Positions 50,812-61,247 of a stretch of DNA of 64,000 nt are shown here, in pieces (position 1 is the stretch's first letter; every line of letters begins with the position of its first letter). The stretch is from the NCBI RefSeq assembly GCF_964026725.1, contig NZ_OZ034691.1:124001-188000 (forward strand), read 5' to 3'. The position numbers were made by a program, and so were the translations under genes. The DNA is from Wolbachia endosymbiont (group B) of Germaria angustata (GTDB lineage Bacteria; Pseudomonadota; Alphaproteobacteria; Rickettsiales; Anaplasmataceae). Below the pieces are notes generated by a model. The model did no database searches. It worked only from the letters and a program-made list of their open reading frames with translations, and had not been told where the DNA came from.

Positions 50812-53310
50812 TTAACTATTTTTCTTGCTAACTAAGGTGTTGTAAATTTGGTCTACATCAAAACTCATCTTAGGGCACCAAATAGGGCCATCTAAGTGTG
50901 CCTCGATATAAAGAGGACTATTATGATTTAGTAGTATGAAAAAGAGTCTGAATATAGAAGTTAAGGAGAACTTAGATAAGATTAAATTAGAAGAGATAGA
51001 ACCTGATGCTTGATCGATACTAAACTGTGAACTAGTTGAACATATACCACTGTTAATACTTACTTTTCCATTAATATTTTCAAAAAGCGTACTGCCATTA
51101 TATATATCAACGTAAGCAAGCTTGGAAATTTCAGGTTTATTCTTACTGCTTAACAACTTAGTGATGAATGAATTAAAATCCACATTTGTAAACTCTATTT
51201 TCTGTGCTTGAAAGTTTACATTTCCTGATAAGTTACTAGCCCAATCATCAAAGCTTGTTCCTTGAGTTTTGATTTCACCACTTAAGCTTATCTTGCCATT
51301 TATGTTATTAACTCCTATAACTTCCTTGGTGTCCAAATTTGCAATAGAAAATTTTATGTGAATTGAGCCTGCTTTTAGATAACCCTGAAAAAACATTTGT
51401 CCATGTTCTAGTATGTAACTTATCTGTTTGATAGTGATAATGTTGTTTCTTATCACTGTATCCAAGTTAAAATCTTTTAAGACGTTTTGCCCAATTTTAA
51501 ATTCTGTAGTTTTGATTTGCACGTTTGCATCAAAATCTCCTTTCTCATCTAAAAAATTAAGCTGCTTTGTTGACCATTGAATTTGATTTATTTCATTTCT
51601 TGAGTTTCTTTTTACCTCTAATAGTTTTGGTAATTTAAAGATATTTCCATTAAATTTATTACCTGTAAGGTTTACATCTAATAAAGGCTTAGTGTATTTT
51701 TGATCCACTAATATTTTTACACTACCGGTAATGTCGAAATCTTCTCCGAATAACTTTATTTTATCTGCAACTAGCTTGTTCTCTTGTATTTTTAATGAAA
51801 AATCCAAATCTTCAATTTTTGTACCATTGAATATAGAATCTTTAACACTAGTTCTTATATTTACATCATATTTAAGATTTTTCAGCCATTGCACTTTGCT
51901 GAATAATGAATAATCATATTTATCTATATTAATGTTATGTATGCTAAATTTACTATCGATCATATTGTGTTTTTTTGTGTGATTTACCTTAATTGATCCT
52001 TGCCAAGATTCTTTGTTATTTAGCAATCTGATATCTGAAAGAGATAATATTCTAGGTGCTAAATATAGTTTAGAACTTGCTGTAAATTGACTTTTCTCTC
52101 TTTCTTGCATCTTGATAGAAGGTAAAATATGTGAAATGAACGACTCACCCTTTATCAATATATCACCATTAAATTCAGACAAGTTGCCATTGTTTGAAAC
52201 TTTTCCTGATAAGCGAGATATATTATTGGTTCCAGGAAACTGAAGAAGAGTATCAACGTTTATTTCGCCATTAGCAAATTTTAGCGTAGCATGAAATTTG
52301 TCCAATATCCTGTTTTGATATTGAATATTTGAAGCTTCCATATTAAAATCCAAGCTCAGGTTCTTTGGCACAACCTCTCTAAAAGATTCTAAAAGACCCT
52401 TCATATCTGTTGTTTTGTGTGAGCCGTTTTTTAGGTCGACTTTACTAAAACTAATATTGATATTAGTATGATCACTTTTTCTATCATTTTGTATTATACC
52501 AGTGCCTTGCATGCTTTTGGACTCAATTTTTAAATCAGTTGCCGTAAACTCGCTTTCATTGAGATTGATATTGGATGATATCTCAATATTTTCGCTGGGA
52601 ATTACATAAGAAAGGAAGCTAAGATTAATGATTTTTGCCAAGTCGCTCATAGAATCAGAATTATTATTAATCGTCAATACTAAATTGCCCTTGAGCTCTT
52701 CTTGATTTCTATTACCTTTAAATAGCAAATTTGCAAAATTTGAATCAACACTAATGTGTACATTATTTTTTGTGACATTAACCTTTCCAGAAAAATCGTA
52801 ATTGTTGTCACCAATCTGTACTTCACCAAAAAACTGCTTATTTTTTTTTATAGCAACTTCCTTGATATTAATAGTATCGGCGTTAAAACTTATTTGGCTG
52901 TCCTTTATTAATATATCAACTGTATTATCATTGGCTTTCGTATTCATAATATTAAGTAAATTTTCTTTGTTGCTTTTCATGCCCAAAAATGAGATTGACT
53001 TTGGTTGCAATGAAAATGAAAACAACGATAATAGCGATGGCCTTATTTCAATTTTTTTTGCACTAATTAAATCTGATAATTTTTGCTCCTTGTTTTTGTT
53101 GTATTGTACATATACATTGTGAATAGTAAGTTTTGGAGTAATGAGCGAAACTTCAATTTTTCCTCCAACATGTACTTTAGCATCATATGTCTTCTCTAAC
53201 TCTTTTACGATATATTTTCTGTAGCCACTCCAATCCTTAAAAGTTGCAGCAACGTGTATGAGAATTAATAGCAACGAGATTGATAATATGGCGTATAAAG
53301 AAAGTTTCAT
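50812..53310 (-). CDS. AsmA-like protein, 832 aa
   Basis: One N-terminal membrane helix (LYAILSISLLLILIHVAAT) precedes a long region of alternating beta strands typical of AsmA/TamB-type bridge proteins. YVQYNKNKEQ-like early strands and a repeated NGxxxxxG pattern run to the C-terminus (LSKFSLTSIFRLFF, then IEAHLDGPIWCPKMSFD). The family is thought to carry lipids between membranes or support outer-membrane assembly. Family is assigned from architecture. Confidence 0.75.
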   Translation of the reverse strand: MKLSLYAILSISLLLILIHVAATFKDWSGYRKYIVKELEKTYDAKVHVGGKIEVSLITPKLTIHNVYVQYNKNKEQKLSDLISAKKIEIRPSLLSLFSFSLQPKSISFLGMKSNKENLLNIMNTKANDNTVDILIKDSQISFNADTINIKEVAIKKNKQFFGEVQIGDNNYDFSGKVNVTKNNVHISVDSNFANLLFKGNRNQEELKGNLVLTINNNSDSMSDLAKIINLSFLSYVIPSENIEISSNINLNESEFTATDLKIESKSMQGTGIIQNDRKSDHTNINISFSKVDLKNGSHKTTDMKGLLESFREVVPKNLSLDFNMEASNIQYQNRILDKFHATLKFANGEINVDTLLQFPGTNNISRLSGKVSNNGNLSEFNGDILIKGESFISHILPSIKMQEREKSQFTASSKLYLAPRILSLSDIRLLNNKESWQGSIKVNHTKKHNMIDSKFSIHNINIDKYDYSLFSKVQWLKNLKYDVNIRTSVKDSIFNGTKIEDLDFSLKIQENKLVADKIKLFGEDFDITGSVKILVDQKYTKPLLDVNLTGNKFNGNIFKLPKLLEVKRNSRNEINQIQWSTKQLNFLDEKGDFDANVQIKTTEFKIGQNVLKDFNLDTVIRNNIITIKQISYILEHGQMFFQGYLKAGSIHIKFSIANLDTKEVIGVNNINGKISLSGEIKTQGTSFDDWASNLSGNVNFQAQKIEFTNVDFNSFITKLLSSKNKPEISKLAYVDIYNGSTLFENINGKVSINSGICSTSSQFSIDQASGSISSNLILSKFSLTSIFRLFFILLNHNSPLYIEAHLDGPIWCPKMSFDVDQIYNTLVSKKNS

Positions 53311-53345
53311 AATAGACCTCTCATTCCAGCATCCCTTCTCTTCTT

Positions 53346-53616
53346 GTCATCCCAGTGCTTGACACTGGGATCCAGGAAATTTGATTAGACATTAAGTTAA
53401 TTAGCAAAAAAGTAGCTATTCTTATGTTAAAGCACAGCATTTTTACATGAGAAGCTGGTCTGATGAGCACTGGGTTCCCAGTGGAAATTGCTCTCAAACC
53501 ACAACACTTATATAGTTGTGTGTGTGACACTGTGATCCAGTGTGACTTAAATAAGGTTTTCCAGATTATATAATCAACAAAATTTCTGGATCCCAGTGCT
53601 TGACACTGGGATGACA
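53346..53616. repeat. Palindromic repeat cluster upstream of the AsmA-like gene
   Basis: GTCATCCCAGTGCTTGACAC (53346) and its inverted form GGATCCCAGTGCTTGACACT (53589) bracket a spacer that resembles the composites at 44156 and 45037. The open frame across 53321-53722 is made of these repeats. Confidence 0.75.
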
Positions 53617-53714
53617 GGAATAGGTGCTGGGATGACAGGAATAGGTTATGGGATGAAAGGAGTGGATATTGGAATAGTAGCTGAAATGACATATAGCAAT
53701 ACAAAGGGTGTAAT

Positions 53715-55211
53715 TTACACATATTTCAAATTATTCAAATTTCCTCTAAAAATTAGGTAAAGAGTGCTAGAATAAATAATAACACTCAAAGCTATTAAAG
53801 TTACTAAATAAACAATACGAGCTAGCCCTCTATCGAAAAACAACCCTGCTGATAAGTAATTAGAGAGATAAAGAACTATTGACATAACCAATGTTGCAGT
53901 GAGAATTTTTACAATATTTAGTAATAATGCTTGGCTAAGCTTATACATCTTATTTATTGTTAAATAATTAATCAATAAAATAGAATTTATCCAAGTGGAA
54001 ATGGAAGTAGCAATAGCAATTCCTATATGTTGGTATTTGTTCATTAATAGGAGATTTAGTATTACGTTAATTCCAAGGCACGTTAATGAGAACATAGTTG
54101 GTATTTTTAGCTTTCCCCTAGCAAAGAATGTGGGTAGCAATACTTTATTTATAATAAATGCGGGTAAAGAAAGAGAAAATGCTACTAATGTAGGAACAGT
54201 TTGCTGCACTGCATAATAATCAAATCGGCCGTAAGAAAAAAGCGTAAGTAAAATTATGTCAGGAATAATGATAAAAGCAGCAGTTATTGGCATAATTAAT
54301 ATTAACCCTATATTAAGGGCCTTGTTCTGTATTTTGACTATATTCTCAGTATCATTTATTCGTTTTGAAATCAGGGGAAGAAGTACTGTACCAATTGCAG
54401 TGCCAATTACTCCTTGCGGTAGTTGATTTAGTCTATCGGCATAATATATATAAGAAACTGCATTTGGTATAAAACTCGCCATGATTGTGTCAATCCATAC
54501 ACTTATTTGTATTACACAATTGTTGATAATTGCAGGTATTACACGCTTGAAAAACAACTTCACTTCGTTACTTAATTCTAAATTAAAAGAAAAGAAAGCC
54601 TTTAATTTGTATGCACTAAATATTATTAAAAGTAGCTGCAAAATCCCTCCAATCAGGACGGCTATAGAAAGGTTATGAGCCGGTGTTTCAATGTAAGGTA
54701 AAAACAAACTGATGATTAAACAGAGGTTCAAAATGATTGGTGAAATAGCTGTTGAAGCAAAATGCTGTTTTACTTGCAACATTCCACCAATAAGTGATGC
54801 GATTGACACGAAGATTATGTAGGGCATCATAATTTTCAACAAAGTTACAGTAAAGGTAAATTTATTTTGGTCAAATCCAGGAGTGAAGATTTTGATCATG
54901 TAAGGGAAGAAGGTTTGTGTGATAAGGCAAAAAATTACTAGAATAATAAACGTAATGGATATTACACTACTTGCGAAATTAAATGCCTTTTTATTATCAT
55001 ATGACTCTGCAGAGTATAATGGTATGAATGAGGTAGTAAATGCCCCCTCTGCAAAAAACGATCGAAATAAATTAGCAAAGCGAAACGAGGAAAAGAATAT
55101 ATCTGCAAGAGAGGTTGCACCAATAACCGTAGCAATCAATACATCTCTTATTAGCCCTGAGATTCTTGAAATAGCTGTAAAAAAACTAAATGTGAAAATA
55201 CTTTTAAACAT
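53715..55211 (-). CDS. murJ: Lipid II flippase MurJ
   Basis: The 498-residue polytopic protein has the MurJ/MviN pattern of 14 helices. ISRISGLIRDVLIATVIGA (residues 15-33) and FRFANLFRSFFAEGAFTTSF (near residues 43-62) are the signature segments, and PNAVSYIYYADRLNQLPQGV lies at about residues 248-267. It moves lipid II across the inner membrane, matching asd, dapE and the LD-carboxypeptidase in the window. Confidence 0.94.
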   Translation of the reverse strand: MFKSIFTFSFFTAISRISGLIRDVLIATVIGATSLADIFFSSFRFANLFRSFFAEGAFTTSFIPLYSAESYDNKKAFNFASSVISITFIILVIFCLITQTFFPYMIKIFTPGFDQNKFTFTVTLLKIMMPYIIFVSIASLIGGMLQVKQHFASTAISPIILNLCLIISLFLPYIETPAHNLSIAVLIGGILQLLLIIFSAYKLKAFFSFNLELSNEVKLFFKRVIPAIINNCVIQISVWIDTIMASFIPNAVSYIYYADRLNQLPQGVIGTAIGTVLLPLISKRINDTENIVKIQNKALNIGLILIMPITAAFIIIPDIILLTLFSYGRFDYYAVQQTVPTLVAFSLSLPAFIINKVLLPTFFARGKLKIPTMFSLTCLGINVILNLLLMNKYQHIGIAIATSISTWINSILLINYLTINKMYKLSQALLLNIVKILTATLVMSIVLYLSNYLSAGLFFDRGLARIVYLVTLIALSVIIYSSTLYLIFRGNLNNLKYV

Positions 55212-55341
55212 ATCACGGTGTCAATACGATTGAGTATAATGATAAAAGCATGAATGAAAATATTTAAAACCCTCTGCAAAAGGAGGTAGCTTAAATAATT
55301 AATTGACTATTTGTGCTCGTATGTTAAAAATTTTATATCTT

Positions 55342-55418
55342 GGCGGGCGTAGCTCAGTTGGTAGAGCGTCAGTTTGTGGTACTGAATGTCGCCAGTTCAA
55401 TCCTGGTCGCTCGCCCCA
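55342..55418 (+). tRNA. tRNA-His (GTG)
   Basis: It includes the extra G at -1 opposite C73, acceptor GCGGGCG/CGCTCGC, anticodon loop TTGTGGT and an encoded CCA. Confidence 0.95.
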
Positions 55419-55565
55419 CTAAAAATTTTCACTTTACATAAATATAAACATTAGATATTTTTGCACGTCCGTTAGCATTCCTTGTTGCTCTAGTATTTAG
55501 ATGGCGGAGGGGAAGTTTGCGATTTAGAGTAAAAATGATGCCTATTAATTAGTGAGAGGGATTGT

Positions 55566-55826
55566 ATGTATATTTGTTTGTTAGCTTATAGTATAGTGTC
55601 AGCACTAGGAATATTAGCTTGGTGGTTGAGTTTTGACACTTCATCACCTTTAGCCATAGGTGCAATTGCTGGTTCTATGGCTCTAGCATTGATTGCGGTT
55701 TTGCACGTAGGATGTTTGCTATATAAGTTTTGCAAAAGAGATCCTATTGAGGAAGATCATGGAAAAATAGCAATTTTTTTTGGGTATGGCTATACCTATA
55801 AGTACTATGATTGGGGCAGTGCTTAA
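55566..55826 (+). pseudogene. N-terminal half of a small membrane protein, broken at poly-T
   Basis: The 86-codon frame has two hydrophobic helices (residues 2-22, 30-52) and runs through GKIAIFF into a low-sense tail. At the T8 run (55773-55780) a one-base shift would lead to the frame at 55780 (GMAIPISTMIGAVLN). The two halves look like one membrane protein of about 175 residues. Confidence 0.5.
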
Positions 55827-56097
55827 TGCAAGTGTGATTGCTGTTCTTCCTAATCCAGTAGTAACAGTGATTATCTTAGTAAGTGCAATAACAGGGCTAA
55901 TAGCAACAATTATGGGGGTTTATGTAGCCACATCTTTAGTGCATTGTGCAGATGAAGCAGCAATTACATTTGCAGCAAGTGCAACTTCGATTACAGATTC
56001 TACATTTGTTAGAATATCTCAGGAAGAAGAAGTGGATGAGTGTATTACCTCTCCTACAGTTGAAAAAGTTTCTTCTGTAAAAGAGACGATAATTTGA
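55780..56097 (+). pseudogene. C-terminal half of the same small membrane protein
   Basis: 105 codons with two helices (ISTMIGAVLNASVIAVLP, VVTVIILVSAITGLIATIMG) and an acidic tail (EEEVDECITSPTVEK). No ribosome-binding site precedes ATG 55786, so it is probably read only by frameshift from 55566, or not at all. No family is recognised. Confidence 0.45.
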
Positions 56098-56186
56098 GCT
56101 AAGTTAGTGTGTAACACTGGAATCTGTAAAATTTGACATCAATCACTGATAGTTGGAATATTATAGAGTAGGAATTACTCAAGAAG

Positions 56187-58235
56187 ATGCATAAGTACGA
56201 CGTAGTGGTAGTAGGTGGCGGTCATGCCGGGTGTGAAGCAGCTACAGCTGCAGCACGCCTTGGTGCAAGCACGCTACTTATAACTCACAAAATTTCAACT
56301 ATAGGAGAGATGTCTTGTAATCCAGCAATTGGAGGAGTTGCAAAGGGTGTTGTAGTTAGAGAAGTAGACGCCCTTGATGGAATAATGGGGAGAGCTATCG
56401 ACCGAGCAAGCATACACTCGGTCGTTTTAAATGGCAGCAGAGGCGCAGCAGTATGGGGCCCACGTGCACAAGCAGACCGAAAATTATACAAAAAAGCAAT
56501 ACAGGAAATTATTCTAAATTATAACAACTTGACAGTAAAAGAAGAGTCAGTTGACGATTTTCTTATCGAAAGTGATAGCAATGGAGAATCTTATATAAAA
56601 GCTGTAATAACAGACTCAGGTGAACGTATACTGACAAGCAGAGTTGTTTTGACTACAGGGACTTTTTTACGTGGTGTGATTCATATAGGAGAGCAAACAA
56701 CTCCTTCTGGAAGAATGGGAGATAAACCTGCAATAGAGCTTGCAAACACGCTAAAGAAGTATGATTTTAAACTGGGCAGGTTACGTACCGGAACTCCACC
56801 GAGGCTTGATCGTGGCACTATAAACTGGTCGGTATTACAAGAACAAGTGGGTGACAATCCACCTACACCATTTTCTTATCTTACAGAGAAAATTAACCAG
56901 CCTCAGGTTTCATGTTTTATTACTCATACTAATGAACATACACACAGAGTAATTCGAGAGAATCTTCACAGATCAGCTTCTTCATATTTAGATAACGTTA
57001 TTGCACCAAGATACTGCCCATCAATTGAAACTAAAGTTAAAAAATTTGCAGAAAAAAATAATCACCAAATATTTCTAGAACCAGAAGGGATTGATGATAA
57101 CACTATATATCCAAATGGAATTTCAAATTCATTGCCCATCGAAGTGCAGTATGAAATGATAAAGAGTATAAAAGGGCTTGAAAATGCAGAAATATTAAGA
57201 CCTGGATATGCAGTTGAATACGATTATATCGATCCACGAGAGCTATTTCATACTCTTGAAACTAAGAAAATTAAAGGACTATATTTTGCTGGTCAAATTA
57301 ATGGTACCACTGGATATGAAGAAGCAGCTGGGCAGGGAATTATTGCCGGAATCAATGCAACACTCTCTTTATCTCAAAAAAGTTTTGTTCTTCATCGTAC
57401 AGACTCATATATCGGTGTAATGATAGACGACTTGGTCACTAAGGGAGTTGCTGAGCCTTACAGATTATTCACCTCACGCGCAGAGTACAGGCTGGCGATT
57501 AGGTCAGATAATGCAGATAGAAGGTTGACACAAAAAGGTTATGACATTTCCCTTGTATCGCATGAGAGATACTCTGTTTTGCAGGGTAAACTTAAATCCA
57601 TTAAGCAACTTGAGGAGAAATTAGAGAGCCTAACAATTACTCCTGAGCAGCTCAGGTCCTATGGCATTAAAATATCTTATGATGGAATAAGAAAAACAGC
57701 ATTAGATTTGCTCGGTTATCCAAATATTGACTGGAATAAATTACGAGAAATATGGCCAGAGTTAAACATAGGTTCCAGTGTCAGCTACTTGCATAACGCC
57801 AAAGCACCTCTTCCTGTCATCCAAGTAGCTGACACTGGGATCCAGTACTTGAATGATGATGGAATGGATGCAGTTGACACTGAAAAAAATGTAGATTCCA
57901 GCGTCATGTGCTGGAATAACACTATAACTGATAGCATAGCCAAGAATGAAATATATGAAGCAGTTGCAATTGAAGCAAAATACAAGCCTTATTTAGTAAG
58001 ACAAGAAGCAGATATGAAGTTTCTACAAGAGGAAGTTAATACTCAAATTCCAACTAATTTCAACTACTCACAGATTAAAGGCTTGTCAACTGAAGTGATA
58101 GAGAAGTTGCAATCAATAAAACCAGCAACAATTGGCATTGCAAAGCAAATACAGGGCATCACTCCAGCAGCAATAGTTAGCATATTAGTGTACCTTAGGA
58201 ATAAGAAAACGAAAATAGCTGCTAATTCTGCGTAA
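56187..58235 (+). CDS. mnmG: tRNA uridine-5-carboxymethylaminomethyl synthase MnmG with in-frame repeat insertion
   Basis: The FAD enzyme acts with MnmE to modify U34 of tRNAs. The N-terminal [39 protein letters not shown] and [18 protein letters not shown] motifs are intact. The length is 682, against about 620-630 usually. Residues of about 529-578 are encoded by palindromic repeats (57772-57920) containing GTCAGCTACTTG and GATTCCAGCGTCATGTGC elements. The domain that binds MnmE resumes after them. Confidence 0.93.
   Translation: MHKYDVVVVGGGHAGCEAATAAARLGASTLLITHKISTIGEMSCNPAIGGVAKGVVVREVDALDGIMGRAIDRASIHSVVLNGSRGAAVWGPRAQADRKLYKKAIQEIILNYNNLTVKEESVDDFLIESDSNGESYIKAVITDSGERILTSRVVLTTGTFLRGVIHIGEQTTPSGRMGDKPAIELANTLKKYDFKLGRLRTGTPPRLDRGTINWSVLQEQVGDNPPTPFSYLTEKINQPQVSCFITHTNEHTHRVIRENLHRSASSYLDNVIAPRYCPSIETKVKKFAEKNNHQIFLEPEGIDDNTIYPNGISNSLPIEVQYEMIKSIKGLENAEILRPGYAVEYDYIDPRELFHTLETKKIKGLYFAGQINGTTGYEEAAGQGIIAGINATLSLSQKSFVLHRTDSYIGVMIDDLVTKGVAEPYRLFTSRAEYRLAIRSDNADRRLTQKGYDISLVSHERYSVLQGKLKSIKQLEEKLESLTITPEQLRSYGIKISYDGIRKTALDLLGYPNIDWNKLREIWPELNIGSSVSYLHNAKAPLPVIQVADTGIQYLNDDGMDAVDTEKNVDSSVMCWNNTITDSIAKNEIYEAVAIEAKYKPYLVRQEADMKFLQEEVNTQIPTNFNYSQIKGLSTEVIEKLQSIKPATIGIAKQIQGITPAAIVSILVYLRNKKTKIAANSA
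57772..57920. repeat. Palindromic repeats inside mnmG
   Basis: At least two dyads of the scattered family (GTCAGCTACTTGCATAACG with inverted CAAGTAGCTGAC; GATTCCAGCGTCATGTGCTG). About 149 bases that add 49-50 codons without a frameshift or stop. Confidence 0.85.
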
Positions 58236-58243
58236 GGTATTCC

Positions 58244-60040
58244 ATGTCAAAAATCGAAGAATTTCGCTCTTTTATGCACGAAATCAATGTTAATGCATTT
58301 ATGTTGCATACTAAAGACGAGTATTTAAATGAATATTCAAAAGAGTTAGCAGAGTTATGTGGCTTCACGGGAACAAATGGGCTACTTATCGTTACAAAGA
58401 GTAATAAGTGCCCATTTTTTACAGATGGACGCTATATCACACAAGCTCGCAGTCAGCTCGATCAGGGCAGTTTTCGAGTATATAATATACAAGAAGAGGA
58501 TCCACACAAATGGGTAAAAGCAAACTTAACATTGACTACCTCACTGGGTTACTATCCGCAATATTTTACTATGAAGGACATAAGAAAATATGAAGGCATT
58601 TGTAAACTAGTACCATACTTAATTGAAAAAGATAGTAGTCATAAAGCACAAACAATAGTCTCACATGTATCTGGTGAGAGTAGTAAGGATAAATGTGAAA
58701 GAGTAGCTAAAAACATAGAGGCTGAAGCAGTGCTTCTGACTGATCCAAATTCAATTTCGTGGTTATTAAATTTAAGAAATGAAAGTGCTGAATATACTCC
58801 TTGTATATTGGGTCGTGCTATATTGTATAAAAATGCCAATGTTGATTTATTTATTCAAGATAAAGAACATTCAACTATAGAAGCAAATTTTGATAACCAT
58901 ATAAATGTTTTTGATATTAGTGAGCTAGAAAATTCACTACATAAGTTAAATTTGGTGGTGATAGATCCAAGCACGACTCCAATGAGCATTATGAATGCAA
59001 TAGATTCCTTGTATAACCATTATTTAAATGAAAAATCAGCTTCGGTGTCATTCCAGTGCTTGACCAGAAATAAAAAAGCATGGATCCCAGTGTCAAGCAC
59101 TGGGATGAAAATAAGTAATGAAAGAGGTCTAATAGAAAATAAGCAGATAATTGAGAAGGAGGATCCTTGTTTGATTCACAAAGCAGTAAAAAATCAAACT
59201 GAAATAACTGGAGCTATAAGTGCTCACATCAAAGATGGAGTAGCAGTTACAAATTTTCTATATTGGCTTGAAAATAATATTGACAGTGAAATTACTGAGC
59301 TTGAAGCTGAAGAAAAAGTTTTAGAATACAGAAAAGAGCAGAATTTGTTTAAGCAATTGAGTTTTCCAACAATTTCAGCATTCAACGAGAATGGAGCAAT
59401 CATTCATTATCGTGCAAGCAATAAGACAAATAAAGCTATTAAAAAAGATGGACTATATTTGATCGATTCTGGTGGTCAGTACCTTGATGGTACAACCGAT
59501 ATTACAAGAACTATAGCAGTTGGTAGTCCAACCAATGAGCAACGAGCTCACTACACAATAGTACTAAAAGCTCACATTTCGATAGCAAGTGCAGTCTTTC
59601 TCCCTGGCACCACTGGTGGGGAATTGGACATATTAGCGCGTATACATTTATGGAAATTTGGAATGGATTACATGCACGGTACAGGACATGGAGTAGGAAG
59701 TTACCTTTCGGTACACGAAGGACCGCAAGCAATATCAAGAGGAAATAAAGTGGAACTCATTCCAGGCATGATACTTTCTAACGAGCCTGGTTATTATATT
59801 CCAGGAAAGTATGGAATAAGAATTGAGAATCTGATGTATATTGAAAGGCGAGAAAACGTCTTTTTAAGCTTTAAACAATTGACCTCTATTCCTTATGATA
59901 AAAAGCTAATAGATATACAAATGCTTACTGAAGATGAAGTTAAATGGATAAATAGCTATCACCAATTTGTTTATAAAAATATAGAAAATGGCATAAAAGA
60001 TAAGGAATGGTTAAAGAGAGTATGTGAACCTTTAAAATAG
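58244..60040 (+). CDS. pepP: Xaa-Pro aminopeptidase with in-frame repeat insertion
   Basis: The 598-residue M24 metallopeptidase has metal ligands seen in LIDSGGQYLDGTTDITRT (two aspartates, near residue 407), GTGHGVGSYLSVHEGP (histidine), SNEPGYY (glutamate) and GIRIENLMYIE (glutamate). N-terminal creatinase-type domains fill residues 1-330. A palindromic element at 59047-59108 codes for residues of about 268-289 (FQCLTRNKKAWIPVSSTGM) in the linker. It starts 8 bases after mnmG. Confidence 0.92.
   Translation: MSKIEEFRSFMHEINVNAFMLHTKDEYLNEYSKELAELCGFTGTNGLLIVTKSNKCPFFTDGRYITQARSQLDQGSFRVYNIQEEDPHKWVKANLTLTTSLGYYPQYFTMKDIRKYEGICKLVPYLIEKDSSHKAQTIVSHVSGESSKDKCERVAKNIEAEAVLLTDPNSISWLLNLRNESAEYTPCILGRAILYKNANVDLFIQDKEHSTIEANFDNHINVFDISELENSLHKLNLVVIDPSTTPMSIMNAIDSLYNHYLNEKSASVSFQCLTRNKKAWIPVSSTGMKISNERGLIENKQIIEKEDPCLIHKAVKNQTEITGAISAHIKDGVAVTNFLYWLENNIDSEITELEAEEKVLEYRKEQNLFKQLSFPTISAFNENGAIIHYRASNKTNKAIKKDGLYLIDSGGQYLDGTTDITRTIAVGSPTNEQRAHYTIVLKAHISIASAVFLPGTTGGELDILARIHLWKFGMDYMHGTGHGVGSYLSVHEGPQAISRGNKVELIPGMILSNEPGYYIPGKYGIRIENLMYIERRENVFLSFKQLTSIPYDKKLIDIQMLTEDEVKWINSYHQFVYKNIENGIKDKEWLKRVCEPLK
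59047..59108. repeat. Palindromic element inside pepP
   Basis: GTCATTCCAGTGCTTGAC at left and GTCAAGCACTGGGATGA at right form the dyad around a 27-base spacer. It is translated in frame. Confidence 0.85.
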
Positions 60041-60134
60041 TTAATTTGTCATTTAATCAAGTATTAATATAGTTGTTCTTGTATTGTTTTTAATTAAAAA
60101 CAATATATAATATTAGTTTCAAATGGGTGTAATT

Positions 60135-60500
60135 ATGACAGATAAAGTGCAAGACGATGAATTTATGAAGCAGTACATGGATACTTGCAAAGAGCAAATA
60201 GAAAAATTGGCAAGCGATCCTAATTTGCTTCAACAGACCTTAAAGCCATTCATGCAAATGTCTCAGCAACTTATGGCTGGCGGTATGCTAGAAGGAAATA
60301 TGCCTAGCATGATACCTGATATGGGTGGTATGGATATCAACAAGATGATTGCTCAGATGAAGGAAATGTATGATTACATAAAGAGTAATCACAAAGAGCT
60401 CATGAGAAAAGATGTTTCACAAATTCAAGAGCTTGATGATTCCAGCAGAAGATTGAGAGGCTTGGTCAAGAAATTGATAGAGAAAGTTGAAGCTAAGTAG
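60135..60500 (+). CDS. Hypothetical Met-rich helical protein, 121 aa
   Basis: An ATG four codons upstream (60123) also fits; MTDKVQDDEF at 60135 is the likelier start. Methionine-rich middle (PFMQMSQQLMAGGMLEGNMP, then GGMDINKMIAQMKEMYDY) and a charged C-terminal helix. No family is recognised, and no signal or membrane segment is seen. Confidence 0.6.
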   Translation: MTDKVQDDEFMKQYMDTCKEQIEKLASDPNLLQQTLKPFMQMSQQLMAGGMLEGNMPSMIPDMGGMDINKMIAQMKEMYDYIKSNHKELMRKDVSQIQELDDSSRRLRGLVKKLIEKVEAK

Positions 60501-60597
60501 TATTTATTCATATCAAAGAGCTATAGCAGTAGTGAGGTCTTGTTCCTCAAATTTAGTATTACCATAGAGTTAAATATAAACATAAAGGGATGAAGAG

Positions 60598-61242
60598 ATG
60601 ATTGAACTACAAAGCCAAGAAATTTGCCCAAATGGAAGTAAGAAAAATTTGATTATTTTTTTTCATGGTTGGGGCTCAAGTGGCGATAATTTCGTGCATC
60701 TTGCTAAAGTTATGAGCAAGTTTTTGCCTGATTCATATTTAGTAGTTCCCAATGCTCCATTTGAAAGAGAAATAGGTGATGGTTATCAGTGGTTTAGTTT
60801 AGAGGATCGTAGTGAGGAAGCACTATATAATGGGGTGAAAAATGCTGCATCAATTGTAAATCATTTTATTGGTACAAAATTAAAGGAGCTTAATTTAAAA
60901 GATACTCAGCTTTCTTTAGTTGGATTTTCTCAAGGGGCAATGCTTGCAATGCATGTAGCTCTTACCCGGCTTCAGTCTTGTGCATCGGTTGTTGCATATT
61001 CTGGTAGGTTTCTTTCACCTTCAAAAATTGCACCGGAGATCAAATCAAAACCCAGCATATGTGTTATTCATGGTGATGCTGATGATGTGGTACCTTTTTC
61101 TTCCCTTGATTTAGCGGTTAAAGCTCTGAAAGAAAATGGAGTAAACGCTCAAGGATACCCAATTCATGGATTAGGCCATATTATTAATGAAGAAGGAATA
61201 AGGTTAGGGGTTGAGTTTATCAAGAAGAATTTTGGAAATTAA
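60598..61242 (+). CDS. Carboxylesterase/phospholipase-type hydrolase, 214 aa
   Basis: Compact alpha/beta hydrolase similar to YpfH/EstB carboxylesterases. The oxyanion motif IFFHGWGSSGDNF lies at residues 19-31, the nucleophile in VGFSQGAMLAM near residue 116, aspartate in HGDADDVVP near 161, and histidine in IHGLGHIINEEG near 193. The triad is complete. It is followed 5 bases later by an epimerase gene. Confidence 0.85.
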   Translation: MIELQSQEICPNGSKKNLIIFFHGWGSSGDNFVHLAKVMSKFLPDSYLVVPNAPFEREIGDGYQWFSLEDRSEEALYNGVKNAASIVNHFIGTKLKELNLKDTQLSLVGFSQGAMLAMHVALTRLQSCASVVAYSGRFLSPSKIAPEIKSKPSICVIHGDADDVVPFSSLDLAVKALKENGVNAQGYPIHGLGHIINEEGIRLGVEFIKKNFGN

Positions 61243-61247
61243 TTTCC

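Noticed and set aside
53321..53722. 133-codon open frame on the minus strand
   Set aside because: It consists of palindromic repeats (LFLSSQ and WIPVSSTGMT segments) and has no protein-like pattern; I treated it as repeat DNA.
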